Source: Takakia lepidozioides
Taxonomy: Eukaryota; Streptophyta; Takakiopsida; Takakiales; Takakiaceae
Reading direction: 5' to 3'
Assembly (NCBI GenBank): GCA_030704615.1
Contig: CM060732.1
Location: 2,418,001 to 2,482,000 of the forward strand
Length of the DNA: 64,000 nucleotides
Part shown: one piece after another, positions 12,807 through 23,745 of the stretch
Layout: each line of letters starts with the position of its first letter
Numbering within the stretch: position 1 is the first letter of the stretch
Position numbers and translations under genes: made by a program
The notes under the pieces: model-generated
What the model was told of the DNA's origin: nothing
Seen by the model: only the letters and a program-made list of their open reading frames with translations
The model's database searches: none

Positions 12807-13043
12807 CTATACAAGTCCTCCAAGGCATCGTGGACACAACCATTCTCCACTAGGAACCTCCTCAAGTGGCGGTGTCAAGCATCCCATGTGCCACCCCCTT
12901 GAGCATTTGTCACACACCAACATGGTCGCGGCACCACCAGCATGCCCACATAGCATGCAACGCAACCCTGCAGGTACCACTGCAAGGTTGGGATCTATCC
13001 TCCCATCCACATGTGGAAGGTGACATGACGCACAATTGCGCAC
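12807..13043 (-). pseudogene. PHD finger at the C-terminus of integrase, copy 1
   Basis: The 78-codon tail after integrase has a complete C4-H-C3 PHD pattern. It has CMLC, then CDKC 11 residues later, H-x2-C (HMGC), and the final CPRC preceded by EWL, with the conserved Trp two residues before the seventh ligand. The spacing (C-x2-C-x11-C-x2-C-x4-H-x2-C-x14-C-x2-C) and the text LTPPLEEVPSGEW match histone-H3-reading PHD fingers of the AIRE/CHD4/KDM5 type. It spans about 12825-12959 and ends at TAG 12807-12809. PHD fingers read the H3 tail; by analogy with the chromodomain of chromoviruses it may steer integration to chosen chromatin. That targeting role is inference. Confidence 0.85.
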
Positions 13044-13052
13044 ATGGTCCTT

Positions 13053-14100
13053 TCATACCATGCCATCTCGACCCTCCAGAATCAACACTCCTGAAGGCCA
13101 CACCTCCCGGACCCTTAGAATCACACGCCTTGCTGTGACATCCAAAGTCGTAGGCGCTGTCTGTTGCAGATACACATAGTCCCCAAGGTGGAAATGCCGA
13201 ATATCTGGCCGATATCCCCCTCCACGTATAGTGGTGTACCTCAATGTGTCTCGATGTTGGGCAATAGTAAGGTTCTCAAAAGCCATAGGCATGACTCTCT
13301 TGAACAACTCTGCCCGCTGGGCACATGCTTGTGTCCACACATTCGGATCATCAAGGTTGAGAACTACTGCAGTCTCCCTGCGAATAGATGCAGGCAAATC
13401 TGGCTCTCGGCCAAAGAGAAGGAAATAAGGCGAGAACGAGGCAAGTGATGCTTGTTTGCTAAACCTGTAGCCCATGGCCAACCAAGGTAGCTGAAGGTCC
13501 CAATCTCCTAAGTATCCCTTCTGCAAGCCTCGCTTAACTGTTTGTACAACCCTCTCTGTCAGTCCATCAGCCTCGGGATGATCCCGAGAAATAGTACGGT
13601 GATCTATCAAGGCTTGCTCACACCAAGAACTCTCTCCCCTGGTCCGTGAGTACCTCGGCTGGAGCACCAAATTGGCTAAGCACTCGATCTAAGAATGCAT
13701 ACGCAGCCCCCTCACTTGCTTTGTTAGGCAATGCCACCAGTTCAATCCACTTGGAGAAATGTTCCACCATCACCAGCACATACTTGTTATGGCGAATCGT
13801 TAGTGGTAATGGGCTTACGAAGTCAAAACTTCAACGATAGCCCAAACCCATAATGGGTAAAAGATGCAATTGTGGAGTAGGTGCATTGAAAGAAGCTCGC
13901 ACTCTATCACACACCATGCACCTTGCTACTAACTGTTGCACATCCGTGTGCATGCCCCGCCACCAGTACTGTCATTGCAGCAAACTATGAGTGCGCCGCA
14001 CCCCAAAATGTCCCAACTCCTCATGGGCATGGCGTACCAATCGCGCTCGTTGTGTTGGATGAGGCACAATCCTCACTCGTCCATCCTCCCATACTCGGAG
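13053..14100 (-). pseudogene. int: Integrase, copy 1
   Basis: The HHCC zinc finger is present (HAHEELGHFG near 14030, then CMVC near 13915). The DDE core follows: FDFVSPLPL near 13830, VLTDQGREF near 13655 and HPEADGLTERVVQ near 13575. This gives the expected D, D and E. The C-terminal SH3-like part includes FHLGDYVYLQQ near 13185. Breaks: stop at 13972, stop near 13850, and a stop plus frame change near 13640. The frame runs on to TGA at 13053-13055 and then, in the same frame, into the PHD finger. Fragment 3 has TGG at that codon, so the stop is a copy-specific nonsense change. Confidence 0.88.
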
Positions 14101-14369
14101 TAGGTGAGTCCCCTCCCACTTAAACCTCTTGGCTCGTTGTATGATCCGATCTCTCTCCTTAGCAGTCACACTGGCTGTTGTCTCTCTAGTACGAAGGTAG
14201 GCCAACACTGCTGCATCTTCATGCTCATCTTTAGCACCACCAAGCTCCTCACTGATCTCCGGATCGTCATGCACACCATCTACATGACCAATGCTATGGG
14301 ATGGACCAGCTTGAGCTCCCATTGCTAGGATGTACAAAAAAGCAGATGCATGCCATGCTGGCACCATCT

Positions 14370-15945
14370 CCTCATCCGTCTCACCATGCCACCGAGCTCC
14401 AGTATCATCATGCTCGCTCGTGCATGGATTACGACTCAATCCATCTGCATCCCGATTGACAATACCGGCTCGATGCACCACTTGAAAGTCGTATTCTTGA
14501 AGCATAAGTGCCCACCGTGCAAGCTTCCCTGTAAGCTTGTCTGACTCTATCAACCACTTCAATGGTTGGTGATCCGTGACAAGTTGCCATAGAGGTAGCA
14601 TCTGAAATGTGTCACTGCCCATACCGCAGCTAGACACTCCCCTTCATAGGAACTATACGTCGCCTCGGCATCATTGTTTGAGCGGCTAGCATATGCCACT
14701 ACAAACTCTCTTCCCTCATCATCCATCTATGTGAGCACTGCTCCAATCCCCAGCATACTCCAATCCGTATGTAGCTGGAAATGCCGCCCCCGAATAGGCC
14801 GCCTCAGAATAGGTACAGAAGTCAATCGAGCCTTGAGTTCCTCAAAGGCTTCCTCCTGCTCCTCCTCCCACTGCCACTTCTGACCCACCTTGGTCAACTT
14901 AGTAAGAGCCTTTGCAATGCTGCTAAATCCCTTGACAAACCGTCGATAGTAGTTTGTCAACCCCATGAAAGCACGAACTCTGCTAACATCTATGGGGCGT
15001 GGAATGCATGCAATGGCCTCCACCTTCATCTTTTGAACACCCAATCCTCCAGGGTATATCATGTGGCCCAGATACTCAATCTGGTTGTGGAAGAACTTAC
15101 ACTTCCCAGGGTGCAATTTCAACCCATGCGCTCTCAAGCGTTCAAACACCACATGAAGGTGTCTCTCAAGCTCCTCAACTGTAGCACTAAAGACGATGAT
15201 GTCATCAATGTAACACCGGACAAAGTCTAGCCCCGCGAGAATCCTATCCATAACCCTCTGAAACTCTGCAGGAGCATTCTTCAACCCAAACGGTAGGAAG
15301 CGCCATTGGTACAAGCAATCCTTCCCATGTTGGTCAACCCCCCAGAATGTCGTCTTTTGCTTGTCAACCTCTTTGATTGGCAACTGGTGGTCACCGGATC
15401 GCAAGTCCAATGTGCTAAACACCTTCGCATGCCTAATGGCATCAAAGATTTCCTCTGGAGTTGGCATGGCATATCTATCGGACTTAGTCTGACGGTTCAC
15501 AGGACGATAGTTCCCACACATCCTTCTTTCTGTCCAATTGCCATAGATATCCTTCTTAGCTGGCATCACCGTTGCCGAGGCATACTCCCCGCCTGACAAC
15601 TCCACCAATCCAGCTTCGAACAACTCCATAGTCCGTGACTGGATCAATGACCTCTCCATGTCACTATACCAGTAGGGCCTTCGAAAGATTGGTGTGTCAC
15701 TTGCCAAATCAATACAAATCTCCTGACCCTTCAAACTCCCCAAATCCTTCAAACCGAAGGCAAAGCAATTTCTATAAGCCCTTAGAAATCGCTGGATCCT
15801 CCGTCTCTCTCCTCCGGTGATTGTAGGTCCAACAACATCCTCTGGGGAAGAAACATTCTCAACCTCTTCAAAAACATTGGCCACATTGGCCTCCAACTGA
15901 TCCTCAGTTTATGGCTCTCCCCACTCCTCATACTGCTGCTTGAGA
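14370..15945 (-). pseudogene. pol: Reverse transcriptase and RNase H, copy 1
   Basis: The longest frame (15896-14727) holds a full Ty3-type RT: FSTLDLRSGDHQLPI, QWRFLPFGLKNAPAEFQRVM, the catalytic CYIDDIIVF (YIDD at about 15212-15195) and EYLGHMI. The frame is open further upstream to a stop at about 15913. RNase H begins with FQLHTDWSMLGIGAVLT, is cut by a stop at 14727, and resumes through [31 protein letters not shown] and HRAGIVNRDADGLSR (14580-14430). RT is one or two bases out of frame with the methyltransferase; a break lies between 15928 and 15990. Whether this was a programmed frameshift in the live element cannot be told from one copy, because copy 2 lacks this part in the window. 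Confidence 0.9.
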
Positions 15946-17052
15946 GATTCCGCATCTCATCCCACATCTGCCATGGATGTTTGCACCCATGATCCTGTGC
16001 TCGCCCCCACTCACTGCCTCAACCGTCCCGGTTGGCAGAGGGGATACAATACCAAATGGGAGTGCAGAAGTAGCCACCACTGTCTGCAACCTCCGTTGCT
16101 TAGCCATGCACAAGCCAATGACCCATGTCAAGCAATTTAGATCCATTGCTTGACCCAACACATGTCGGCGTGATGCCTCTGACAGAGCTGGCACAGCTGT
16201 AGTGCCCGTGGCAAATCCCATTGCCCACTCTCGCTCATCTGCATTGGGCTTCACCAATTGTTGTAGCACATTGTCCCAAATCAACCCAGGACCATTGTCT
16301 CAAAAAACATGAGACGAGGGAAAGCTCATGAGCGTAGGCAAGGCCACACGTGGCTGCCCCACTCGATTTACCATTGCTAGAGGTGGACGGTCATCATGTC
16401 GCACCCTCTGTGGTTGCCTCCCTTGGTCCAAAATGCCCTCAACTATGAGATTGGGTGGGCGTTGAATGGAACCATATGCTCTCTTGAGCAGCTCTGGTGG
16501 TGCAAGATTGGTCCACCACAATCGAGGTCGATGCGCTCGTGATCCCACCGCTGCTGCATCCAATAGCACTGCCGATCCAATCCAAGAACGCACCTGATGC
16601 ACACTGGCCATAACCCTGGCCCGAAAGTCCCCCATAAGAGGAACATTCTCCAAGATATAGGCTAGAGGTTGCACTTGCATCGTCTGCAAGTCACGCAACA
16701 CTTTCAACATCTCCCAAAACAAATGCGATCGTGCATCATGCAAGCCGTTCCCATGACCTGCGGGAGAGTGTCCTTGGCAATGCTATCCAGCTGTCATCAA
16801 GTCAATGGCACCATGCTGGTCCAAATCATCCGCCCCCAGCAAGGTAATGTCTGCTGGCAAGGCCTTTTGATACCCTTGAATTGCTGAGAGAGGCAACAAC
16901 TCAGGATATTGGTGTGTGAGCAAGGCGATGTGACGCATAGAAATACGCCGAGCTATCTCATCCTTTTCCTCATATAAGTACTTGAGTACTTTAATCCCAG
17001 CTTCCAACACTTCTACAAGCCCAGTGCTCATGCCTCCAAACAGGTCTAGCAA
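15928..17052 (-). pseudogene. C5-cytosine DNA methyltransferase domain inside Pol, copy 1
   Basis: Motif I LDLFGGMSTGL (from 17049) binds S-adenosylmethionine. Motif IV is at 16783-16770: copy 1 reads stop-HCQGHS, while copy 2 keeps WPCQGHS with the catalytic Cys. Motif VI is ILENVPLMGD (catalytic Glu) near 16655. Motif VIII-like AHRPRLWWTNL is near 16530. A motif IX/X region follows (EREWAMGF ... SRRHVLGQAMD) near 16220-16120. The motif order is the conventional I-IV-VI-VIII-IX-X of DNMT3/bacterial enzymes, not the rearranged order of plant DRM. It lies in frame with protease upstream and directly ahead of RT, so it would have been part of the polyprotein. Stops at 17077, 16783 and 16300 show it is dead here. 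Confidence 0.85.
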
Positions 17053-17076
17053 ACAAATCCCTGAGTCAGGTGGTTG

Positions 17077-17985
17077 CTAGGTAATGGGCACTATGTCCAG
17101 AGGAGCTAACTGAGGAGGTCCAGGTGATGTCACTGAACTCCCCTCACTCATCAATGGAAAGGATTCCTGCCATGCTTGGTGCACACTCTCGCCTGCTACT
17201 TGTTGCAAATTCCCAACCGTACCCCACAGTGGAATATGCACAGGCACATGAGGAAGCAAATCAGCCTTGTATGCCAATTGTTTGTCCTCATCAGGTGGTG
17301 GCCTATCATCTGCATGGCTATTGCCCTCCAAGAGCTCACCACCCCAAGCCACCACCCCTGAAAATGCAGCCAATGTGGGCATCATGTTCCTATGATCCAC
17401 CGCTGCATTTCCAATAAACCGCACTGGGAGTAGTGCACGTCGGCCATCCCCTGACTGCCATTCTGGCCTGTAGGATGCCGTTTCTTCCCAAAAGTCCAAA
17501 ATAAAGCCCATCGGGTATAACACAGCCCCACCAACAAGCACATCATAAGACATCGCGTCCGTAACAATGGCTTTAGCTCTCATGACAGAGCCATTTGTAG
17601 GATGATCTGGTTGCAATCGAATGAAGAGCTCATGGCGTGTAATCCCTCGTGCCTTCTCTGAACCGCCCAAAGATGTTTGAATTTGGAAAGGACAAGGCTC
17701 CACATCCGCCTCTGTAAGGCCCAAGCCTGCAATTGCTGCTCTCCCCAACATCAATGGCTGTGCTCCCGAGTCCAACAAGACCCGCAATGGCCTATACCTC
17801 TTCCCGGCCGGGCCACCCAGCTGAAACACACCATCCTGATTGTCCACCGGGACTACCCCAGGAGTCACCATACTATGCTCAATGGCTGGTCTAGCTGACA
17901 ACTCTTGCAACCTTGCAGCTGCCGCTTGCCATGGCGCAGCTATGGCTGTCTTCACCCTTGAATCCAGGGCATCCATGCACTGCAC
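17077..17985 (-). pseudogene. Aspartic protease region, copy 1
   Basis: The frame of about 300 codons contains LLDSGAQPLMLG at about 17780-17745, the D-S/T-G active-site triad of retropepsins, then a beta-rich stretch with YDVLVGGAVLYPMG. It ends at TAG 17077-17079. The aligned codon in copy 2 (57435-57437) is TGG, so the stop interrupts what was a continuous protease-methyltransferase frame. The C-terminal 130 residues match no domain I know. This segment holds the empty site of the insertion seen in copy 2 (near 17312). Confidence 0.8.
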
Positions 17986-17993
17986 CTGATCCG

Positions 17994-19911
17994 CTATCCC
18001 CGCAGATAGTGCCGATGCATCACCACTCTCATAGAGTCCAGTCTAAACACTGCAACTGGCCGCATCCCCGACATTGCAATTGTCGTGGCAGAAAACAATG
18101 GAGCTTGGCAAATTGCCGTAGCCGCCCCCAACAATGTACTGGCTGCACCTTGCTTTGCAGCACCACCCACTGGCATTTCCCGAGCCACACTAACTCTCCC
18201 CAATGGCACTCGTGGCTCTACCTCTGACACACTTGGGCGAGCGTGTGCCATCGATGACATAGTTGGCACTATCTCAGCCAATGTAACCTCTTTGTGGATC
18301 AAAACCACATCCGCTCCTCTTGGCTCAGGAGCATGCGTTGTTGCTCGAGTGACAGCAGCTGCAGAGTCCACATGCAATGGTCCTGCAAGTGTAGCTCCAC
18401 ACATGAAACCCATACCAATCTGGTCTTCCCTAGGCATAGGAGGTTGTGCAGGTGGGGCTTGAACCTCAAGCCTTGGAGCTGGCGCAACATGAGTAGTGGC
18501 CATGGCAGCTAGACGTTGCTCTAGCTGGGCAAGTCTATCCACCATGCCTTGGTCATGACCTTGACCCTGACCCTGTGCTCCTTGGTTTTGGTTACGTTTT
18601 CCAGCCCGACCTCTGCCTCCTCTACCTCTCTGGACTACATTGCCTCGTCCTCGGCCACCATTGTTCCCTTGGAACTGGCCTGGCCGTAGCTCAGGATGCA
18701 AGTCATAACAATGGGCCTCTTCATGCCCATACTTGCCACAATGCCCACATTGTAGTTGTGTAGGCTGTGCCTGTGCTGGCCCTTTGCCTCTTTCCGGGCA
18801 ATCTCTCTTAACATGGGGCCTCCACACTCCCAACATGTCACACCCGACTATTGTTGGCCTGAGAATGAAGGAAGTGACCTCTGCAATTGAGATCCTCTCG
18901 ACCCTTCCCTGGGCTTCATCTGAGCCCTCTTGTTGCCTTGAGCACGTTGGGGTAGTGGTTGTTGTTGGCTAGGAGCCCCACTTCGTTGTGTCTCCTGACC
19001 AAACCCCACCATGACCACTCGCTCCTCCACCATATTGAGCTCTATCCGCTCTGTCAGCAAAAACACATTTGCTAAGTGGGTTGGTCCACTTGTAGCACCC
19101 TTCTCCTTAGCTCTTTGTCCAGGATCCCATACCAGAACTGGATTGCCTGAGCTTCTGTAATCCCTTGGGTTACGTTTATCAAGCGCCTCATGCGAGTGTA
19201 AGCTTCCCTCAAACTCTAAGTAGACCTTCGTTGGAACTCTTGCAAGCTCCGCAACTTCTCTGTCCTTATCCCTTGGTAGTTTCTCCTCAACTCCTCGAAG
19301 AACTCCACAACTGGGTTAAAGACATGCATGGGTGCTAGTGTTGTAGCAGGAGCTTGGGTGGACTTCCCAGCTCTTGTTCCACTTGACGTCTCACTGCTGT
19401 TTGCAGAAGCTGCTGGTGTAGCTGCCGGTGTCACCACTACCCTTGTGCCTCTAGTGATGGAGACATAGTCAGGTGACCAATACACCCGCCATTCCTCAAT
19501 CTCTTCCTCATGTCCCCGCCTAAACTCATGGTAGTCATCCATGGGCGGCCCCTCAAGGTGCTGAAACAGCCCCTTCCACGCCATAAAAGGCGTAAACAAT
19601 TGTGGATTATGCATCTGCTACAAATCACACCAACTATCAAACTCCTGTATGAAATCATCAAGCTCGATGGTGCCCACAGCTCCAGAGTACCGACGTGGCC
19701 CCTTGGTAGCTCTATACATTTCCTCCATCGTATCCCACAACACTGGCACGGAAATGGCTTGCACCCTCGGCGAGAATCCTCCTAACTCTGAGTCTGAACC
19801 TTCCTCAAAAGACACTGAAGGTGAAAGTGGCATAAAACGCACACCTCGTCTTGTATACCCACTAATATCGCTGGTGCTCGTACCGGCACTCTCCTCAGCA
19901 ACTGGTGGCAT
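17994..19911 (-). pseudogene. gag: Gag of retrotransposon copy 1 (CCHC knuckles)
   Basis: The start is ATG at 19911. The frame is open to a TAG at about 19615, continues in the same frame to a TAG near 19216, then needs frameshifts near 19200 and 18840. The capsid-like part contains LRSLQEFQRR and LANVFLLAERIELNMVEERV; the leucine-rich wording is typical of plant retrotransposon Gag. Two zinc knuckles follow: CWECGGPHVKRDC near 18830 (a one-frame variant with C-x2-C-x3-H-x4-C spacing) and CGHCGKYGHEEAHC near 18750. A Gly/Arg/Gln-rich stretch and an Ala/Pro-rich linker lead to the protease. Gag would package the element RNA in cytoplasmic particles; here it is broken. Confidence 0.8.
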
Positions 19912-20519
19912 CTCCGTGATGAAAACTCACAACCACACTTGTTGTAAACCTGTCTCTAATCCCCCTTTCCACAAGGTAACCGGGTAGAGAACCTGTTGCA
20001 GCTTATGGCTTAGACTACTAGGTTCGTAACATAAACCTGCACCTGCATCCACTACAAGCACTCATATGGTCTGCTGGTCATCAACCCAGCCTCACCATAA
20101 GAGAAACAATGATGGTCTGACTGGTCATCACCCCAACCTCACCACCGACAGCATGCTCTAGGATTGGCCGGTGATCAAATCCAGACCAACCTCCTATGAA
20201 AACAAGCGCCCACACAAAACTGACATGGCGCACAGTCAAGCATGCAGGTGTGGGGGGGATCCAAACACAAGAAAATCAAGACAGTAACTCCCCCACACCA
20301 AAAATAACACTCCACAGTGTCGCTCCTGCAAGGACACCCCAGCCCAAACCCGGACTGACTCTTGCCTCCACCTACGGAAAGGTTTTGGCCTACATATAGG
20401 GTGGAAGACTACGAGGAAGAGAAACTAAAGCAATTCCTAATCCCAGAATGCTCTCATCCCACTAGTCTCCCCCTATCTCTAAACGCTCTTGTTCATGACC
20501 AACAGACATAACTACCTTC

Positions 20520-20880
20520 CAGGGTCTCTCAAATAACTCTCCAAGAGCCCTCAAGATGTCTCTCAAACAATCTCACTAAGGCCCCCAAAGCTTGCCAAAT
20601 CTTGGCCCTCAAGGACCCCAAAAAGTCCTTCAGACAAGTTGCCAAAGACTCCTTAAGCTCGCCAAATATTAGCCTCCAAGGACCCCAAAATAGTCCTCCA
20701 AATAGCCCTCCAAAGGCTCCAAATGTTTGCCAAATATTGGTCTTCAACGACCCCCAATAGTCCTCCAAATAGTCCTCCAAACACCCCTTCAAGAGCTCTT
20801 CAAGTGTCTTACAAAAGCTCCTCAAAGGACCCCCCAAAGATCCTCCAAAGCACTACTCCTCCAGATACACCCTAGATGTC
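20520..20880 (+). repeat. Degenerate CCTCCAAA-rich tandem tract
   Basis: Words such as CCTCCAAATAG, CCTCAAAG and ACCCCAAA recur every 15-30 bp through the tract without a strict period. No coding content is supported. It sits on the 5' side of the minus-strand retrotransposon. Confidence 0.5.
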
Positions 20881-20892
20881 ATATCTTTTAAT

Positions 20893-21115
20893 GAAAACGT
20901 ATGGTAGGCAAAGTCTCTCCACTTGTATCCATACACTGTTTACAAAAGGGTATGGTGGAGCAAAGGGAGCCCATATACTGTTCACAAAAACGTATGTTGG
21001 GCAGAGGGGGACCATACACTGTCCACAAAAGTGTATGTTGGGCAGAGGGGTTCCATACTTTGTTCACAAAAGTGTATGGTGGGGCAGAGGGAGCCCATAC
21101 TCAGTTTCTTGACGA
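20893..21115 (+). repeat. Minisatellite, ~41 bp unit, about 4-5 copies
   Basis: Units begin ACAAAAGTGTATG and continue GGGCAGAGGG...CCATAC; starts are at 20942, 20984, 21025 and 21066 (41-42 bp apart), with a divergent leading unit from 20893. The units differ at several positions, so the array is not freshly expanded. Confidence 0.8.
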
Positions 21116-21129
21116 GTATGGAGACTAGG

Positions 21130-22630
21130 GTTTGTAGAGTATAGTAAGAAACATTCTTCATGGTATCTTCCCCCCTAACATGCATGCAAGATTGCATTAT
21201 CTTACTTTGCAATGCATTCATCCCAAATTGACAAGTTCTTCTTGATCTCCTTGGAACTCATAGCAAGCTAATGTGCCCAATGACAAGCGCCAAGCCTTGC
21301 TTGAATTTGAATTTTGTATGCCATCTTCCATGTGCTTTCCCTTGCATGGGCTAGTCACACACACTTCCACCTCTTGACCTAGGTGTTCTCTTCATTCATC
21401 ATAATGTGTATCCACACCTCTATTCAAGAGCTCATCTTCTTAAACTTGAAGTCACAAGCCCTAAAGAGCATGCTCCACATAAGCATCACTTGCTTGATCA
21501 ACCATCCACCACAAAACTTAAGCAAAAAGGGAATGAATACATGAGCTTCACCTTCCCCTTCCTTGTCTTGTCACATACTAATGTATGGTTGAAGTTGCTA
21601 TGCATGCCGTGAGCCACAATCACATTTCTTCATGAAGACCACCTCCAATGATCTCCCACATGTGCTCCAAGCTCTTCAATACTCTAGGCTTGGTTTCACA
21701 TCATCATGGATAGAATTCTCACCCACATGCTTCCATTTGGAGTCATCTTGAGCTTCTTGATGCTCCAAGTGGTTGTTTTTGTTGTCTTCAAGCCCTAGCC
21801 TACGTAGCTCTTTGGCTTTTCTTCCACAACATGCACCACCTCATACACAAGGAATGAACTTGCTCACTTCACCTTCTAGCTCTCCTCAAGCTTGAACTGG
21901 AAGCCACACTTGGAAAGCATGCTCCACACATGCGCCACTTGCTTGGTCAATCACTTGCTTCACCAAGAGCAATCCAAGAACTCATAGAACTAGCAAAAGC
22001 ACTCCCTTCTAGCGCCGCCTTCGCTTGCTTGTTTGTCAATCAAATTAAACCCCACTTGGCTTCATTTCACCATGGATAGAAGAACCACTTCTTATCTTCT
22101 CTTGAGCTATTCAATGCTCCTCAAGCTACCCTTGTTGTACTCCTTCTATGGTATTTCCAACCCAAGCATGTGCCGCTCTTTGGCTTCTCTTTCACACCAT
22201 GAACAAGTACTAGAGCTTGCTCTTGAAACCCCTAGTGTTTATCTTCTTCACACACAAGACGTTTCTCTTGTGATGCAAGAGCTCTTTTCCAAGCTCTCAA
22301 ACCCTTAGTGCACATACAAACACTTACCTTGCAAAACCATGCAAGCTTTGTGATACAAGAGCTCTCTCCTTAAGCTCTCCACCTCTGCAAAGTCTTGTAA
22401 CTCAAGAGCTCTCTCCTTGAGCTCTCCACCTCTTTGATGCAATGCAAAAACACTCCTCCTTGCAGCACCTTGCAAACCTTGTGAGATACTTAAGCTTTCC
22501 TAGCTCTCTCACTCCTTGGTGTACACCAACACAAGTGCTAAAACTAATCCTTACACTCCGCACTCACAAGCATAAGGTGATCTTCTTGTAGTGATAATGG
22601 AAGTGAACACACAATGGAAACACTCCACTC
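21130..22630. other. Gene-free, CT-rich stretch
   Basis: No supportable gene. Short words such as GAGCTCTCTCCTT repeat around 22355-22430. A CACTA-like end (TCTTCTTGTAGTG) is at 22581-22593 and a possible partner CACTACAAGCAC at 20050, but the flanking three bases do not match, so no element is called. Confidence 0.35.
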
Positions 22631-22639
22631 ATGAATCCA

Positions 22640-22960
22640 CTCAATCACATAAACTAAGTCAAGCCAAGGGCACCTTTGCTAAATGAATCCACCATACAAA
22701 GCCCTCACCACACTCCTCTCAATACCTAGAGCTATGGAGGTGGGAGAGGCTCATGGAGGCTCAACTACAAGAAGATGAGCCATCCTTAACACTCACAAGG
22801 GGAAAACCCATCCCCATGTCCCAAGTGAGGTTTGACACCTCACTTGGCATGTGAGACCAAATGAAGTCCCAACACACAAAATACAATATAAATATCCAAA
22901 ATGTCCTAGTTAACTAGAAGTAGGTAATTCTAGTTAACCATGACTAAAACTATGACAAAA
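22640..22960 (+). repeat. Dispersed repeat block, second copy at 50430-50740
   Basis: About 320 bp here closely matches 50430-50740 in the same orientation. Shared landmarks are AACTAAGTCAAGCCAAGG, CTAGAGCTATGGAGGTG, ACAAGAAGATGAGCC, CCCCATGTCCCAAGTGAGG and TAACTAGAAGTAGGTAATTC. No coding frame is conserved, so it is probably non-coding mobile DNA or part of an LTR. Confidence 0.75.
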
Positions 22961-23745
22961 CCCTAGAATTACAGGGTCACATGCTGCGGGCTGTGGAGCG
23001 AAGGATGCGCTGAAGCTGGAGTATGTCGTTGGGTGACAAGCAGCAATGTCAAGGCTCATTGTGAGCAATTCTCACTGCAACATTTGATGTCTTGTAGCTC
23101 TTGGTTATTAAGCTTAGCGGCTGGGTTTTTTATTTTTTATTTTTTATGATAGTGGCTTAATTGTTGTTCAGCTTCTGCAGCTTTATGGTTAGCATGGAGA
23201 TAGGATGTGGCTGGCAGGGCGGGAAGCTGGGATGGCAAGTGGATAGACGGGCGATAGGCTATAAGCCTGGTGGCTTCATCATTTTGGCTGTCTTTTTCTA
23301 GATAGTGGTTGGAGTGTAGTATGAAAGATGGAGGGTGATGTGGTGAACAAACCTAGAAGCATTTGAGCGGAGGCTGTATTTTGGGAGGATATTGATGTAC
23401 TAGAGGTGATGGCGATTTGAATGGAGAAGTGTGCAGCCATTTTGGGGCATCTGGTGTACATGTCTTCGTTGGGTTGAGTGTAGCTGCAGCAGCTGAGTAT
23501 TTACAAAGTCCCATTGGGATCTCTGTAGTCTTCAATTTATAGCTCGTTCTGCTCTTCTGTCTGTTGTATGTAGGAGCTGCTGTCTGTTTAGCAGTGGGTG
23601 GTGTCTTCGCATGTAGTTGATACTCTGGAATTTGATTTTAGTAGACTAACCTTCATGTTTCTGAATTAGGTTGGGTAGTAATGGGGTTTTTATCTTAAGA
23701 ATGGTTTTTGCACTTTGGGTTGCTGGGTATCAAGTGAGGGGAAGC

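Larger units (their letters stand above)
12807..19911 (-). mobile_element. Ty3-type LTR retrotransposon with DNA methyltransferase and PHD finger, copy 1 (decayed)
   Basis: Read on the minus strand the order is gag (19911-17994), aspartic protease (17985-17077), C5-cytosine methyltransferase (17052-15928), reverse transcriptase and RNase H (about 15945-14370), integrase (about 14100-13053) and PHD finger (13043-12807). RT before INT places it in the Ty3/gypsy order. Protease and methyltransferase share one frame over about 2 kb, broken only by single stop codons. RT is in another frame. Integrase and PHD share one frame. LTRs, primer-binding site and polypurine tract were not identified. Copy 2 (53.5-58.5 kb, +) and fragment 3 (51.1-52.1 kb, -) are relatives and help show which breaks are copy-specific. 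Confidence 0.9.

Noticed and set aside
12623-12865. 80-codon minus-strand frame overlapping the PHD finger
   Set aside because: It is the PHD-coding DNA read in another frame. The same shadow appears at fragment 3, so conservation follows from the PHD frame.
12100-20550. LTRs and primer-binding site of retrotransposon copy 1
   Set aside because: I compared both flanks by eye and found no matching long repeat or TGG-type tRNA complement at the expected place, so none is annotated.
20050-22593. Possible CACTA transposon (CACTACAAG at 20050, CTTGTAGTG at 22593)
   Set aside because: The ends share only about 9 bp, the flanking triplets are ATC and ATA, not identical, and no transposase lies between. 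Chance cannot be excluded.
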